64,000 nucleotides of DNA from Niastella vici (GTDB lineage Bacteria; Bacteroidota; Bacteroidia; Chitinophagales; Chitinophagaceae). The notes below the pieces were generated by a model. That model was not told the DNA's origin, did no database searches, and saw only the letters and a list, made by a program, of their open reading frames with translations. This document shows positions 50,145 to 58,019 of the stretch, one piece after another; positions within the stretch are counted from its first letter, which is position 1; each line of letters opens with the position of its first letter. The DNA lies in contig NZ_LVYD01000001.1 in assembly GCF_002077945.1 (NCBI RefSeq), positions 701,793 to 765,792 of the forward strand, in the 5' to 3' direction. The translations under genes and the position numbers were made by a program.

Positions 50145-50939
50145 ATGCCTAAATCCAATAACCCGAGAATTAAATTCTTCATTTTCCCGCTGTTACTACT
50201 GGTGGTAGTAAGTTTCATCTTTGCAGCTCCGGCCGCTAATTTTCTAAATAATAGAAAAACCGATACAGCCAGTGCTATGAACGATACAGCTAAGCTGGCA
50301 GGTGTAATAGATTCGGTAAGCCGGTTCAGCATATTGTACGATCAAATGAATTTAGACAGCCTGGGGCTTTCGCAAGATGCATTTAAATATGGATTACAGG
50401 GTTACCTGAACCTGGTTTCGAATGGCGCAATAAAAAATGACCATATTCTTTCCATCGTTGATTTCAGTTTGCCTTCTTCAAAAAAGCGATTATTTGTGAT
50501 CGATGTCATGACGGGCAAATTGTTGTTCAACACGTTTGTATCCCATGGCAGAAATTCAGGCCAGGAAATGGCTACCGAATTTTCGAATGATCTCAATAGT
50601 TTTAAAAGCAGCCTTGGTTTCTTTGTAACCGGCAATACCTATTCAGGAGAGCATGGCTATTCCTTGCGGCTTGAAGGGCAGGAAGCGGGTATAAATGATA
50701 ATGCCCATGACAGAGACATTGTGATGCACGCAGCCAATTACGTGAACGAAAAAATAATTAAAGCGAAAGGTTTTATTGGCCGCAGCCTGGGATGTCCTGC
50801 GGTTCCACCTTCGGTGCACAAGGCCATCATCAATACCATAAAAAATGGAAGCTGTTTATTCCTGTATAGTCCCGACACAGATTATATTTCGCATTCCAAA
50901 ATTATTAATCAGCCCATGCAACAACCGGTTACCGGTTAG
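50145..50939 (+). CDS. Murein L,D-transpeptidase catalytic domain family protein (YkuD_2), paralogue
   Basis: This is a 264-residue paralogue of the 32.7-kb gene: both share FVIDV/FYVID, HGRNSG, LGFFVTGNTYSGEHGYSLRLEG, a conserved His in VMHAANYV and the nucleophile motif GRSLGCPAVPP. It has an N-terminal anchor or signal (FFIFPLLLLVVVSFIFAAPAA). I start at the ATG rather than a TTG six bases before. It follows the Mla operon by 132 bases. It may act in 3-3 crosslinking of peptidoglycan or in attaching lipoproteins; the substrate is not shown by sequence. Confidence 0.87.
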   Translation: MPKSNNPRIKFFIFPLLLLVVVSFIFAAPAANFLNNRKTDTASAMNDTAKLAGVIDSVSRFSILYDQMNLDSLGLSQDAFKYGLQGYLNLVSNGAIKNDHILSIVDFSLPSSKKRLFVIDVMTGKLLFNTFVSHGRNSGQEMATEFSNDLNSFKSSLGFFVTGNTYSGEHGYSLRLEGQEAGINDNAHDRDIVMHAANYVNEKIIKAKGFIGRSLGCPAVPPSVHKAIINTIKNGSCLFLYSPDTDYISHSKIINQPMQQPVTG

Positions 50940-50964
50940 TACGGAATGTATCAGACATACAAAG

Positions 50965-51003
50965 AAGCCCCTGTCCTGGCCAAACCAGGATCGGGGCTTT
51001 TTG
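50965..51003 (+). terminator. Terminator after the L,D-transpeptidase gene
   Basis: AAGCCCC and GGGGCTT pair, and inside them TCCTGG pairs with CCAGGA, followed by TTTTTGG. Confidence 0.85.
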
Positions 51004-51044
51004 GTTTTTCAAGAATCACTAGTTCTCCGTTCCAAATATTTTTA

Positions 51045-51803
51045 TCAATACTTCATGATTGGGCAGTCGAGCGAACTGTTCTTTCCAAAAGTGTATATGA
51101 GGCCAATCGTATAACTTGAATAAAAGTCTTTATTCCCGGGGTTGGCCGATTTACTGAATCCATCAACATAATCAGTAAACGTATACCGGTACGAAGCTTC
51201 AGCCATAATCGATAGTTTGTTTGAGATGGAATATCGCAATCCAACACCCATCGGAATAACCGGAATATTGCCCGGTAATTTATACGTTGAATCGGTTGCC
51301 AGTCCCGCAAGCATTGATGAATCGTTGGCAAAATAATCGTAGTTGGTATGGCTCCAGTCGCGGTTAATGCGTAATGAGCTTACCCCTATACCGGCAAAGA
51401 GATAGGGCGAAAGGATCTTCCTGTCGCCATAGTTGTTGCCTAAAATATTCCAAACCAGCAGTTCAGATATTTCTGTAGTGCGTGCAACAAACTTGAAAGC
51501 GCGTTGTTCGCGCCATTCAGGGCTTTTGTAATTGGCATCATCGGCCATTAGTTTGCCAAAGGCCAGGTTTGTTCTTAATGAAAAGAAGCGGGAAAGCAGG
51601 CGGTTATAAAAAAGATTGATGGCAATACCGGGTGTTTTAAATGCACCTGCTTTTTGAGGAGTTAGATCGCCCTGATAAATGAACATGCCGCCACTGAACC
51701 CTATTTCATGCCTGGGAGTGGTAACAATTTGTGCATTTGCTGAATTATAATAACTGCATACAATCAGGGAAAATACAATGGCCTTTCTGGAAATCACTTT
51801 CAT
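51045..51803 (-). CDS. DUF6089-like outer-membrane beta-barrel protein, paralogue
   Basis: This is a 252-residue barrel with signal MKVISRKAIVFSLIVCSYYNSANAQ. It shares with the 21.9-kb gene the opening IGFSGGMFIYQGDLTPQKA and SPYLFAGIGVSSL-type strands, and it ends in a strand plus SSYTIGLIYTFGKNSSLDCP. There is no OmpA domain. It is convergent with the L,D-transpeptidase gene. The two barrels are diverged enough to have separate jobs; function unknown. Confidence 0.8.
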   Translation of the reverse strand: MKVISRKAIVFSLIVCSYYNSANAQIVTTPRHEIGFSGGMFIYQGDLTPQKAGAFKTPGIAINLFYNRLLSRFFSLRTNLAFGKLMADDANYKSPEWREQRAFKFVARTTEISELLVWNILGNNYGDRKILSPYLFAGIGVSSLRINRDWSHTNYDYFANDSSMLAGLATDSTYKLPGNIPVIPMGVGLRYSISNKLSIMAEASYRYTFTDYVDGFSKSANPGNKDFYSSYTIGLIYTFGKNSSLDCPIMKY

Positions 51804-52245
51804 GTAATGGTTGTTTAAGCGGGTAGAAAGAGGCCATGTTGATCGGTTTCGTTATTGGATGTAAAGAAAAAATTTAAAGTAGAAGTGTTGAGCTATAGGT
51901 GTTTATATTTTATACGTAAGGAAGAGAGCAACAGGTTAAACAGGATTTGTTAAAATAACAGGATCCGCCTTGTAATTATATAGGAATGAGGTTGTCGATA
52001 AAAGTTTAATGGAACAGTAAAATTATCGTTTTATAAATCTGCAACTGTAACTGTACTAGCAAAAGCCATGCAAGGTTTACAGTTAATTTTAACCGGTACT
52101 TGTTTTTACTTAGTAAATGGGAAATGTGGCGCTAACAGAGGGAGCCGTTAGGGGTATAATTGACTTTTCTCAAACTACAGGGCATAGAAAAAGCCCTGTA
52201 GAAACAGGGCTTTGCACTTTAAAAGTAACACCCATGAAAAACTAT
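51804..52245. other. Gap with a terminator but no clear gene
   Basis: About 440 bases separate the beta-barrel gene from the tiny ORF downstream of the CX4CH cytochrome gene. Apart from the minus-strand terminator at 52190-52213 I see only AT-rich DNA that should hold the upstream region of the beta-barrel gene. Confidence 0.5.
52190..52213 (-). terminator. Minus-strand terminator
   Basis: AAAGCCCTGT / ACAGGGCTTT with a 4-base loop is followed on the minus strand by TTC and ends in a T-rich run. It closes the cytochrome transcript, including the tiny ORF before it. Confidence 0.8.
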
Positions 52246-52320
52246 TTATAGAAATTTCTTTTTCTTTTTTGACGATGTTTTATCTTCTTCATTGTGCTCA
52301 CTTACGCTTTTCTTTTTCAT
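52246..52320 (-). CDS. Possible 24-residue lysine-rich peptide
   Basis: An ATG 22 bases after the cytochrome stop opens 24 codons, MKKKSVSEHNEEDKTSSKKK and on, rich in Lys and Ser, before the terminator. It could be a basic peptide or simply untranslated 3' sequence. Coding is supported only by its place between gene and terminator and by the ATG after an A/T-rich leader. Confidence 0.25.
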   Translation of the reverse strand: MKKKSVSEHNEEDKTSSKKKKKFL

Positions 52321-52342
52321 TTACCGGATCGTTCCTGTTTGT

Positions 52343-52699
52343 TTAGTTATTAGGCGCCCCGGCATCGATCCAGCACGTAATAATAGCTTTTTGTTGTGCC
52401 GAAAAAGTAGCGTCCTCTGGCATTTGGCCACTTGCTACAACAGCCCGGATGCGTGTGCGTGAATTGAATATTTGTGTATAATTCGTAAGAGCTCCCGGGC
52501 CGTTGGTGCTACCGGTAGCATGGCAGCCCGATTTTGCACAACTCGTCGATATCAAAGGACTTACTGTACCTGAAAACGTGGTAGTAATGGTACTGCAATC
52601 AACTGTGTCGTTACTATCATTATTACTATCTTTTTTGCAGGCGAATAAAAGAACTACCATTAACGCTATACAGGCCATTAAACCAGGTAATTTCTTCAT
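52343..52699 (-). CDS. Cytochrome c-like lipoprotein with a CX4CH heme motif
   Basis: This is a 118-residue lipoprotein: MKKLPGLMACIALMVVLLFAC gives a lipobox with Cys 21, followed by an Asp/Asn-rich linker. The only heme-like motif is CAKSGCH (Cys 54, Cys 59, His 60), with four residues between the cysteines instead of two. A Met in ASGQMPEDATF (about 93) could be the distal ligand, and Cys 109 is an extra Cys. Similar domains occur in other Bacteroidota as small electron-transfer lipoproteins. Heme binding is likely but unproven. Confidence 0.75.
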   Translation of the reverse strand: MKKLPGLMACIALMVVLLFACKKDSNNDSNDTVDCSTITTTFSGTVSPLISTSCAKSGCHATGSTNGPGALTNYTQIFNSRTRIRAVVASGQMPEDATFSAQQKAIITCWIDAGAPNN

Positions 52700-52933
52700 A
52701 CAGGTGTTTTAGGATGATGTTTTTTTATGTTCCTTCTTCTACGTTACAACGGGTAAATGGGTTGCCGGATAAATGTTGTGTTGCGAAAAAGAAGATTGTA
52801 AAAGCTAATCTAAAAGAACCTCGCTGTATAAACAAAAGAGCGCTGGTTACCTAAAATTAGCTCCTGAATTAATGATTACAATAATGTTATAGACGAAACC
52901 GGCAATTGTATCGAGGAAAGGCCCTTCTTGCCA

Positions 52934-53632
52934 TCAATTTTTCTTCCAGCTATTGATAAAATTGACGTAACTATCGCTGATGGGTAGTTCTACCCCACCT
53001 GATAACTGCACTTTCCGGTTTTGAATTGACTTAACTTTTGCCACAGATACAATATAACTGCGATGTATTCTTTGAAATTTATCGGCGGGCAGTTTCTCCA
53101 ACACCTTTTTCATTGACATCAGCGTTAATACAGGTTTTGCGCCGGCTATATGTATTTTAATATAATCTTCGAGGCTCTCTATATACTCAATTTCGCTTAA
53201 CTGTATTTTAACGAGCTTGTATTCTGAATGAACGAATAAGCAGTCGTTATCTTCCAGTGCCGGAGTGTTCTTATACTTATAATAATCAATTGCTTTATGT
53301 ACTGCCCTGGTAAACCGGTCGATATTTATGGGTTTTAGCAGATAATCCACTGCATCCAGTTCGAACCCTTCAATGGCAAATTGCTTATGCGCGGTGGTAA
53401 AAATGATCAGTGGCTTTTCTTGCAAAGAGCGTACCAGATCAATACCTGTAATGTCGGGCATATTGATGTCAATAAACAGCAGGTCAACCCTGGTATTGCG
53501 TAATAATTCAACGGCCGAAATGGCGTCGTCGAACGTATGCACCAGCTTTAACTGCGGAAAACGGGATATATATTCTTTTAAAAGCTCCAGCGCCAGCGGT
53601 TCATCATCGATGGCAATGCATTTCAATTGCAT
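52934..53632 (-). CDS. LytTR-family response regulator
   Basis: This is a 232-residue regulator. The receiver domain has DDEP (about 9-12), the phospho-acceptor Asp 55 in LLFIDINMPD and the switch Lys in DYLLKPINI. The LytTR DNA-binding domain (about 130-232) has FVHSEYKLVKIQLSEIEYIES and QRIHRSYIVSVAKVKSIQ. It should bind direct repeats upstream of its targets. It follows the kinase gene by 11 bases and is co-transcribed with it; targets are not identifiable here. Confidence 0.95.
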   Translation of the reverse strand: MQLKCIAIDDEPLALELLKEYISRFPQLKLVHTFDDAISAVELLRNTRVDLLFIDINMPDITGIDLVRSLQEKPLIIFTTAHKQFAIEGFELDAVDYLLKPINIDRFTRAVHKAIDYYKYKNTPALEDNDCLFVHSEYKLVKIQLSEIEYIESLEDYIKIHIAGAKPVLTLMSMKKVLEKLPADKFQRIHRSYIVSVAKVKSIQNRKVQLSGGVELPISDSYVNFINSWKKN

Positions 53633-53643
53633 AACGAAACAGT

Positions 53644-54735
53644 TTAGGCTAGTAAGATCAATTCTACGGAAAAGAAACCGTTTTCGTTGGTTATATTCAA
53701 TAAATGTTTGTTGGGGTACAAATGTTCGAGCCGTTTTTTAGCATTGGCTATGCCAATACCAGTACGTTGCATGGTACTGGCCGGTTTGAAGATCTTATTG
53801 TGACAGTAAAAGGTAATGCTTCGTTCATCGGCCACTATCTGAATGGTGATCGTCGCATTTTCATGATTGCTGATCCCATATTTAAATACATTCTCCACAA
53901 AAGTGATCAGTAATAAAGGTACAATGGTTTTATTTTCCAGCTTGCCTTTTATGGTGAAATCAACCGTAACCTTTTTACTCAGGCGCAGGCGCTGCAGTTC
54001 AATAAAATCATTGATACAATCCACCTCCAGCTGCAGCGGAACAAAATGATGCGATACATCGTCTGTTACATACCGCATAATGTTCGACAGCTTCATGATG
54101 CTGTCGGCGGTTTTATCATTTTTGGTAATGGCGAGGGAGTAAATATTGTTCAGCGTATTAAACAGGAAATGCGGATTGATCTGGGCTTTTAAAAAGGAGA
54201 GTTCAGCCTGTGCCTTGTCTGCCTCGGCCCGGGCAATCTGTTGCAGCGAGGTGCGCCACTGGCGGGTGACCTGTATGGCCATACCCAGGGCAATGGTCAT
54301 GATGTACAGGAATATGCTTACAATATCAATGCGCATGGAACGTGGCCCCGGGCCTCGCGGTGGACCGCCAGGTTCGTCGTACACTCCATGCTCGGTCATG
54401 AACATATCGGCCGGAGGTGGCTCAGCGCGAGGCTGGTGGTGCTGTAAAAGCAGTTCAAATGGCCGGCTGTAAGAAACCAGCACAAATAGTATGAGCACAA
54501 TGGCGATATAGAACAAATACTTCCGGGTAAAATACAGCCTTGGTATCAGAAAATAGGTATTCAGGTAAAAGATCAGGATATAGGTAAGACAGAATGCCCA
54601 ATACCCCAACGAAAAGACAATGGAGATCACTCCGCCATTGTTGGTTTGTCCGCTCATGAAAAGCAGGGGCAGGGTCAAAAAAGCCAACCCGGCAAAAACA
54701 TGAATAAAAGCATCTGATATCCTTGAATAAGGCAT
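53644..54735 (-). CDS. LytS/YehU-type sensor histidine kinase
   Basis: This is a 363-residue kinase. Four hydrophobic segments at about 12-27, 35-58, 72-90 and 138-155 are separated by a Pro/Gly-rich loop (QPRAEPPPADMF; EPGGPPRGPGP) that probably faces the periplasm. The catalytic part has INPHFLFNTLNNIYS (His 189), VENVFKYG and GIGIANAKKRLEHLYP. It is paired with the LytTR regulator downstream. The Pro-rich loop is unlike the other kinase in this window and could be its sensor. It is oriented away from the metal cluster but next to it. Confidence 0.95.
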   Translation of the reverse strand: MPYSRISDAFIHVFAGLAFLTLPLLFMSGQTNNGGVISIVFSLGYWAFCLTYILIFYLNTYFLIPRLYFTRKYLFYIAIVLILFVLVSYSRPFELLLQHHQPRAEPPPADMFMTEHGVYDEPGGPPRGPGPRSMRIDIVSIFLYIMTIALGMAIQVTRQWRTSLQQIARAEADKAQAELSFLKAQINPHFLFNTLNNIYSLAITKNDKTADSIMKLSNIMRYVTDDVSHHFVPLQLEVDCINDFIELQRLRLSKKVTVDFTIKGKLENKTIVPLLLITFVENVFKYGISNHENATITIQIVADERSITFYCHNKIFKPASTMQRTGIGIANAKKRLEHLYPNKHLLNITNENGFFSVELILLA

Positions 54736-55067
54736 TTTACAAAGAAATGAATGGGAAATTACATATTCTTCATTGTATCGGCAGGTAAAGGGATTGTATA
54801 GACGGGAGAAGCGGGTTCCCGGGTTTCGGGATTTCTCACTTTTTTAGAGCCGCTCTTCTGGCCGAAGCAGGACTTTTTTGAGATTGCGTGTTTTAGGGAT
54901 TTTGAGATATACCGGAAAATTCAAACCAGAACAAATCTATGTTGAATATGTTTGTGTTATGTGGCTATGGCCAATTGTCCCCGAAATATACCATCTACGG
55001 ATTCTATAACGGTTACCCTAAATTTTATAAATCCGGTTCCAAAAAAACAGTATATTTTTACAGCATC
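54736..55067. other. Divergent region between the LytS kinase and the metal cluster
   Basis: These 332 bases carry both upstream regions. TATGTTTG (54947-54954) is a good -7 box match on the plus strand but has no clear -33 partner; TATATTTTT (55051) is another A/T-rich candidate just before the first metal gene. An open frame across the latter part looks non-coding, so I start that gene at 55068. Confidence 0.45.
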
Positions 55068-55460
55068 ATGAAGAAATTCCTGGTTTCCATATTGGCCATC
55101 TTTTACCTGGGCACCTCGGTAGGCGCCACGGTAAACCTGCATTATTGCATGGGCCGGCTGGTAAACTGGGACTTTTCGGTTAAGGAAACGCATACCTGTG
55201 GCAATTGCGGCATGGAAAAAGTGAAAAGCAAAAAGAATGGTTGCTGCGAGGATAAGCACCAGAAGCTGCAGGTGGAAAAGGATCAAAAAGCCGAGAACCG
55301 GTATCAGCCCGAAGCGCCGGTTGCGATAGCGGTTGTTACCAGCTTTCCTTCATTTGTAACACCGGTCGCTTCTTCGATCACCGAAGAATACCCCGTCTCC
55401 AACGCACCTCCGCGAAGTAAAGTCCCTGCCCGAATTCGCTATTGTATTTTCCGTATCTGA
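55068..55460 (+). CDS. HYC_CC_PP-family secreted protein
   Basis: This is a 130-residue protein with signal MKKFLVSILAIFYLGTSVGA. The mature part shows the family pattern that names it: LHYCMG near its start, then CGNCGM, GCCEDKHQ and Pro-rich ends. The Cys and His pattern suggests metal binding. It is found in Bacteroidota near copper and other metal resistance genes. It is the first gene of the metal locus. The ATG before KKFLVS is chosen because it creates a standard signal peptide. Confidence 0.82.
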   Translation: MKKFLVSILAIFYLGTSVGATVNLHYCMGRLVNWDFSVKETHTCGNCGMEKVKSKKNGCCEDKHQKLQVEKDQKAENRYQPEAPVAIAVVTSFPSFVTPVASSITEEYPVSNAPPRSKVPARIRYCIFRI

Positions 55461-55572
55461 TCTATCTTCTTTTGGTAAGCCCGGCATTCTGTTGGGCTGG
55501 TGGCATTAATCTGCACGAATGCCTTCTCTTTACATTTATAGTTTCTCATAAAATTCATAGCAAATGAAATGA

Positions 55573-55626
55573 GGCATGATAAAATTTTCATTTCGCTGAT
55601 ATTTCTAATGAAAATTTTATCATGCC
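55573..55626. repeat. Perfect 20-bp inverted repeat upstream of the CPMHP gene
   Basis: Two 20-base arms (55573-55592 and 55607-55626) are exact reverse complements around a 14-base loop; the arms include GGCATGATAAAATTTTCATT. There is no T run. The site lies 41 bases before the ATG of the next gene, where it could be a regulator binding site, an attenuator or an mRNA-protecting stem. Confidence 0.85.
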
Positions 55627-55667
55627 GAATTCCATCTGACCTAATTAAAAAACTAAAAAAATTACAG

Positions 55668-55997
55668 ATGAAAAAGATTCTATTGCTGGCAATGGCCTGC
55701 CTTACCATGTACGTTGGCTTTTCGCAGAATAAAAAAACAACCAAAGCCAAAGCAGATACAAGCGCAGTTCCAAAAATATATACCTGCCCCATGCATCCGG
55801 ATGTATTGAGCGATAAACCCGGGAGGTGTCCCCATTGTGGCATGGCGCTCCTTGAAAAGATCACATATGTATGTCCCATGCATCCAGATGTGGTGAGTGA
55901 CAAACCCGGCAAATGTCCCAAATGTGGTATGCTGCTAAAAATAAGATCAGATAAGCCCGTACCCGCACACAAACACGACAGTATCCGTAAAATGTAA
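55668..55997 (+). CDS. Secreted protein with two CPMHP heavy-metal-binding motifs
   Basis: This is a 109-residue exported protein (signal [20 protein letters not shown]). It is made mostly of two tandem copies of the heavy-metal-binding domain: [25 protein letters not shown] and [24 protein letters not shown]. Each has CPMHP and CPxCGM, giving Cys, Met and His ligands suited to Cu(I), Ag(I) or Zn(II). Stand-alone proteins like this may act as periplasmic metal scavengers that feed the efflux pump. The same motif occurs in both adaptor proteins downstream. Confidence 0.85.
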   Translation: MKKILLLAMACLTMYVGFSQNKKTTKAKADTSAVPKIYTCPMHPDVLSDKPGRCPHCGMALLEKITYVCPMHPDVVSDKPGKCPKCGMLLKIRSDKPVPAHKHDSIRKM

Positions 55998-56016
55998 AAC
56001 ATAAAAAATCATTCAC

Positions 56017-56625
56017 ATGAAACAGTTATTTCCTGGATTATTAATAGCCTTGTCAATTATACTTTATTCCTGCGGCGAAAACGCATCAACAGCAAAAAAA
56101 GAGCAGTCATCTGCTGAGCAGGCTGCGCCTGAAGAAGCCACCGAGGTAAAACAGGTTAAGGCCTCCTTTACCAATGTAGATGCCAATGCCATGGCTTATA
56201 TAAAAAAGATCACTGATAATTACCTGCAGATAAAGAATGCCCTTACCGCCGGCAAAGCAACAGACGCCGGTGATGCGGCAAAGAATATGGGAGAAGCCAT
56301 CAAGGGTTTTGATAAATCACTGCTGTCGGCCGATCAGAAAAAAGCATATGATGTACAGGAAGCCGGTTTAAAAGAAAATGCCGAACACATTGCAAACAGC
56401 ACCAATGATATTGAACACCAGCGTGAACGATTTTCGAACATGAGCGAAGGCATGTATGCATTGGTGAAAGCCTTTGGCGGTGGCAAAACTTTGTACCACG
56501 ATCATTGCCCCATGGCTAAGGATGGTAAAGGGGCTATGTGGTTAAGCGAAACAAAAGAAATAAAGAATCCTTATTTCGGCACTAAAATGATGGAATGCGG
56601 CAGTGTGGAGGAAGAGATCCAATAG
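56017..56625 (+). CDS. DUF3347-domain lipoprotein
   Basis: This is a 202-residue protein: signal MKQLFPGLLIALSIILYSC (lipobox Cys 19), then a charged linker and the DUF3347 helical bundle from about 55 (ITDNYLQIKNALTAGKATDAGD). The end carries YHDHCPMAKDGKGAMWLS and MMECGSV, a Cys/His/Met cluster that fits Cu(I) or Ag(I) binding. DUF3347 is usually found next to or fused to CusB proteins. It follows the CPMHP gene by 19 bases and probably shares its operon. Confidence 0.87.
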   Translation: MKQLFPGLLIALSIILYSCGENASTAKKEQSSAEQAAPEEATEVKQVKASFTNVDANAMAYIKKITDNYLQIKNALTAGKATDAGDAAKNMGEAIKGFDKSLLSADQKKAYDVQEAGLKENAEHIANSTNDIEHQRERFSNMSEGMYALVKAFGGGKTLYHDHCPMAKDGKGAMWLSETKEIKNPYFGTKMMECGSVEEEIQ

Positions 56626-56734
56626 GTAACCTTCCGATCCCGGCAGGCCGGCACAGGCTTTTGCCCCCGGCAATTAATCCCGGCTGAACCAGAAGCCAGG
56701 CCGTTGTACAATAAAAGCCAATCAAATTCAAAAC

Positions 56735-58015
56735 ATGATTTCATCATTAATAACCTGGTCGCTTAAAAACCGCTACATCGTGCTGTTGATGGCAACGGCG
56801 TTGCTGGTATGGGGAGTAATTAATGTGCAGAAGAACCCCATCGATGCCATTCCCGACCTGTCTGAAAACCAGGTGATCGTTTTTACTGAATGGATGGGGC
56901 GCAGCCCGCAGATCATAGAAGACCAGATCACCTATCCGCTGGTAAGTAACCTGCAGGGTATACCCAAAGTAAAAAACGTGCGGGCCACTTCCATGTTCGG
57001 GATGAGTTTTGTGTACGTGATCTTCGACGATAATACCGATATCTACTGGGCGCGCACCCGGGTACTCGAACGCCTGAACTATGCACAACGTCTGTTGCCC
57101 GAAGGTATTACGCCAACGCTGGGTCCCGATGGCACCGGTGTGGGACATGTGTTCTGGTACACACTCGATGCAAAACAAATGGACCTGGGCGAACAACGGG
57201 CATTGCAGGACTGGTACATTAAGCTGGCCCTGCAAACCGTGCCCGGCGTGGCCGAAGTTTCTTCCTTTGGCGGATTTGAAAAACAATACCAGCTTGTGCT
57301 TGACCCGGTTAAACTACAGTTTTACAATGTGTCGTTAATGGATGTAATGAACAAGGTAAAAGCTGCCAATAATGATGTGGGCGGGCGCAAGTTTGAAATG
57401 AGCGATATGGCCTATATTATTCGCGGGCTCGGCTATGTGAAGAACAAGGAAGACCTGGAAAGCATTGCTGTCGGAAATTATAACGGTATCCCCGTTCGGG
57501 TAAAGGATATAGGCACCGTGCAACTGGGCGGCGATCTGCGCCTCGGCATATTCGATGAGAACGGCCAGGGCGAAGTGGTAGGCGGTATTGTGGTAATGCG
57601 TTATGGCGAGAATGCCGATAAATTGATCACGGCGGTAAAAGAAAAGATGAAGGAGGTGGAGAAAGGCTTGCCCAATGGAGTGACCTTTAAAACCAGTTAT
57701 GACCGCAGCGAACTGATAGAAGCCGCCATTGGCAATGTAAAAAGCAAGCTCATCGAGGAAATGGCGGTGGTATGTTTGATCGTGATCATTTTCCTCTTCC
57801 ATTGGCGCAGCGCTTTAAGCATCATTATTCAAATACCCATTACTATTGCCGTTAGCTTTATTTTATTGAATGCCATCGGGCTGTCCTCGAATATTATGTC
57901 GTTAACCGGTATTGCCCTGGCAATTGGGGTTATTGTCGACAACGGAATTATTATGAGTGAGAACGCGTATCGCCACCTGGCCGAATACCAGCAGCAGCAA
58001 AGCGAAAAATCATGA
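56735..58015 (+). CDS. CusA/CzcA-family RND metal efflux pump, N-terminal part (frame broken)
   Basis: This frame gives the first 426 residues of a heavy-metal RND pump: TM1 (NRYIVLLMATALLVWGVINV), the porter domain (NQVIVFTEWMGRSPQIIEDQ), and TM2-TM4 with the relay Asp in GVIVDNGIIMSENAYRHLAE. It stops at 58013-58015 in the cytoplasmic loop after TM4, where intact CusA proteins (about 1,040 residues) continue. The next frame carries the missing remainder. The break follows an A5 run; one A fewer would join both frames. Either this is a mutation or sequencing slip, or the pump is really split. Confidence 0.85.
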   Translation: MISSLITWSLKNRYIVLLMATALLVWGVINVQKNPIDAIPDLSENQVIVFTEWMGRSPQIIEDQITYPLVSNLQGIPKVKNVRATSMFGMSFVYVIFDDNTDIYWARTRVLERLNYAQRLLPEGITPTLGPDGTGVGHVFWYTLDAKQMDLGEQRALQDWYIKLALQTVPGVAEVSSFGGFEKQYQLVLDPVKLQFYNVSLMDVMNKVKAANNDVGGRKFEMSDMAYIIRGLGYVKNKEDLESIAVGNYNGIPVRVKDIGTVQLGGDLRLGIFDENGQGEVVGGIVVMRYGENADKLITAVKEKMKEVEKGLPNGVTFKTSYDRSELIEAAIGNVKSKLIEEMAVVCLIVIIFLFHWRSALSIIIQIPITIAVSFILLNAIGLSSNIMSLTGIALAIGVIVDNGIIMSENAYRHLAEYQQQQSEKS

Positions 58016-58019
58016 ACCA

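Noticed and set aside
54939..55067. Longer start for the HYC_CC_PP protein
   Set aside because: The extension is Tyr/Gly-rich and precedes a standard signal peptide start, so it is upstream DNA.
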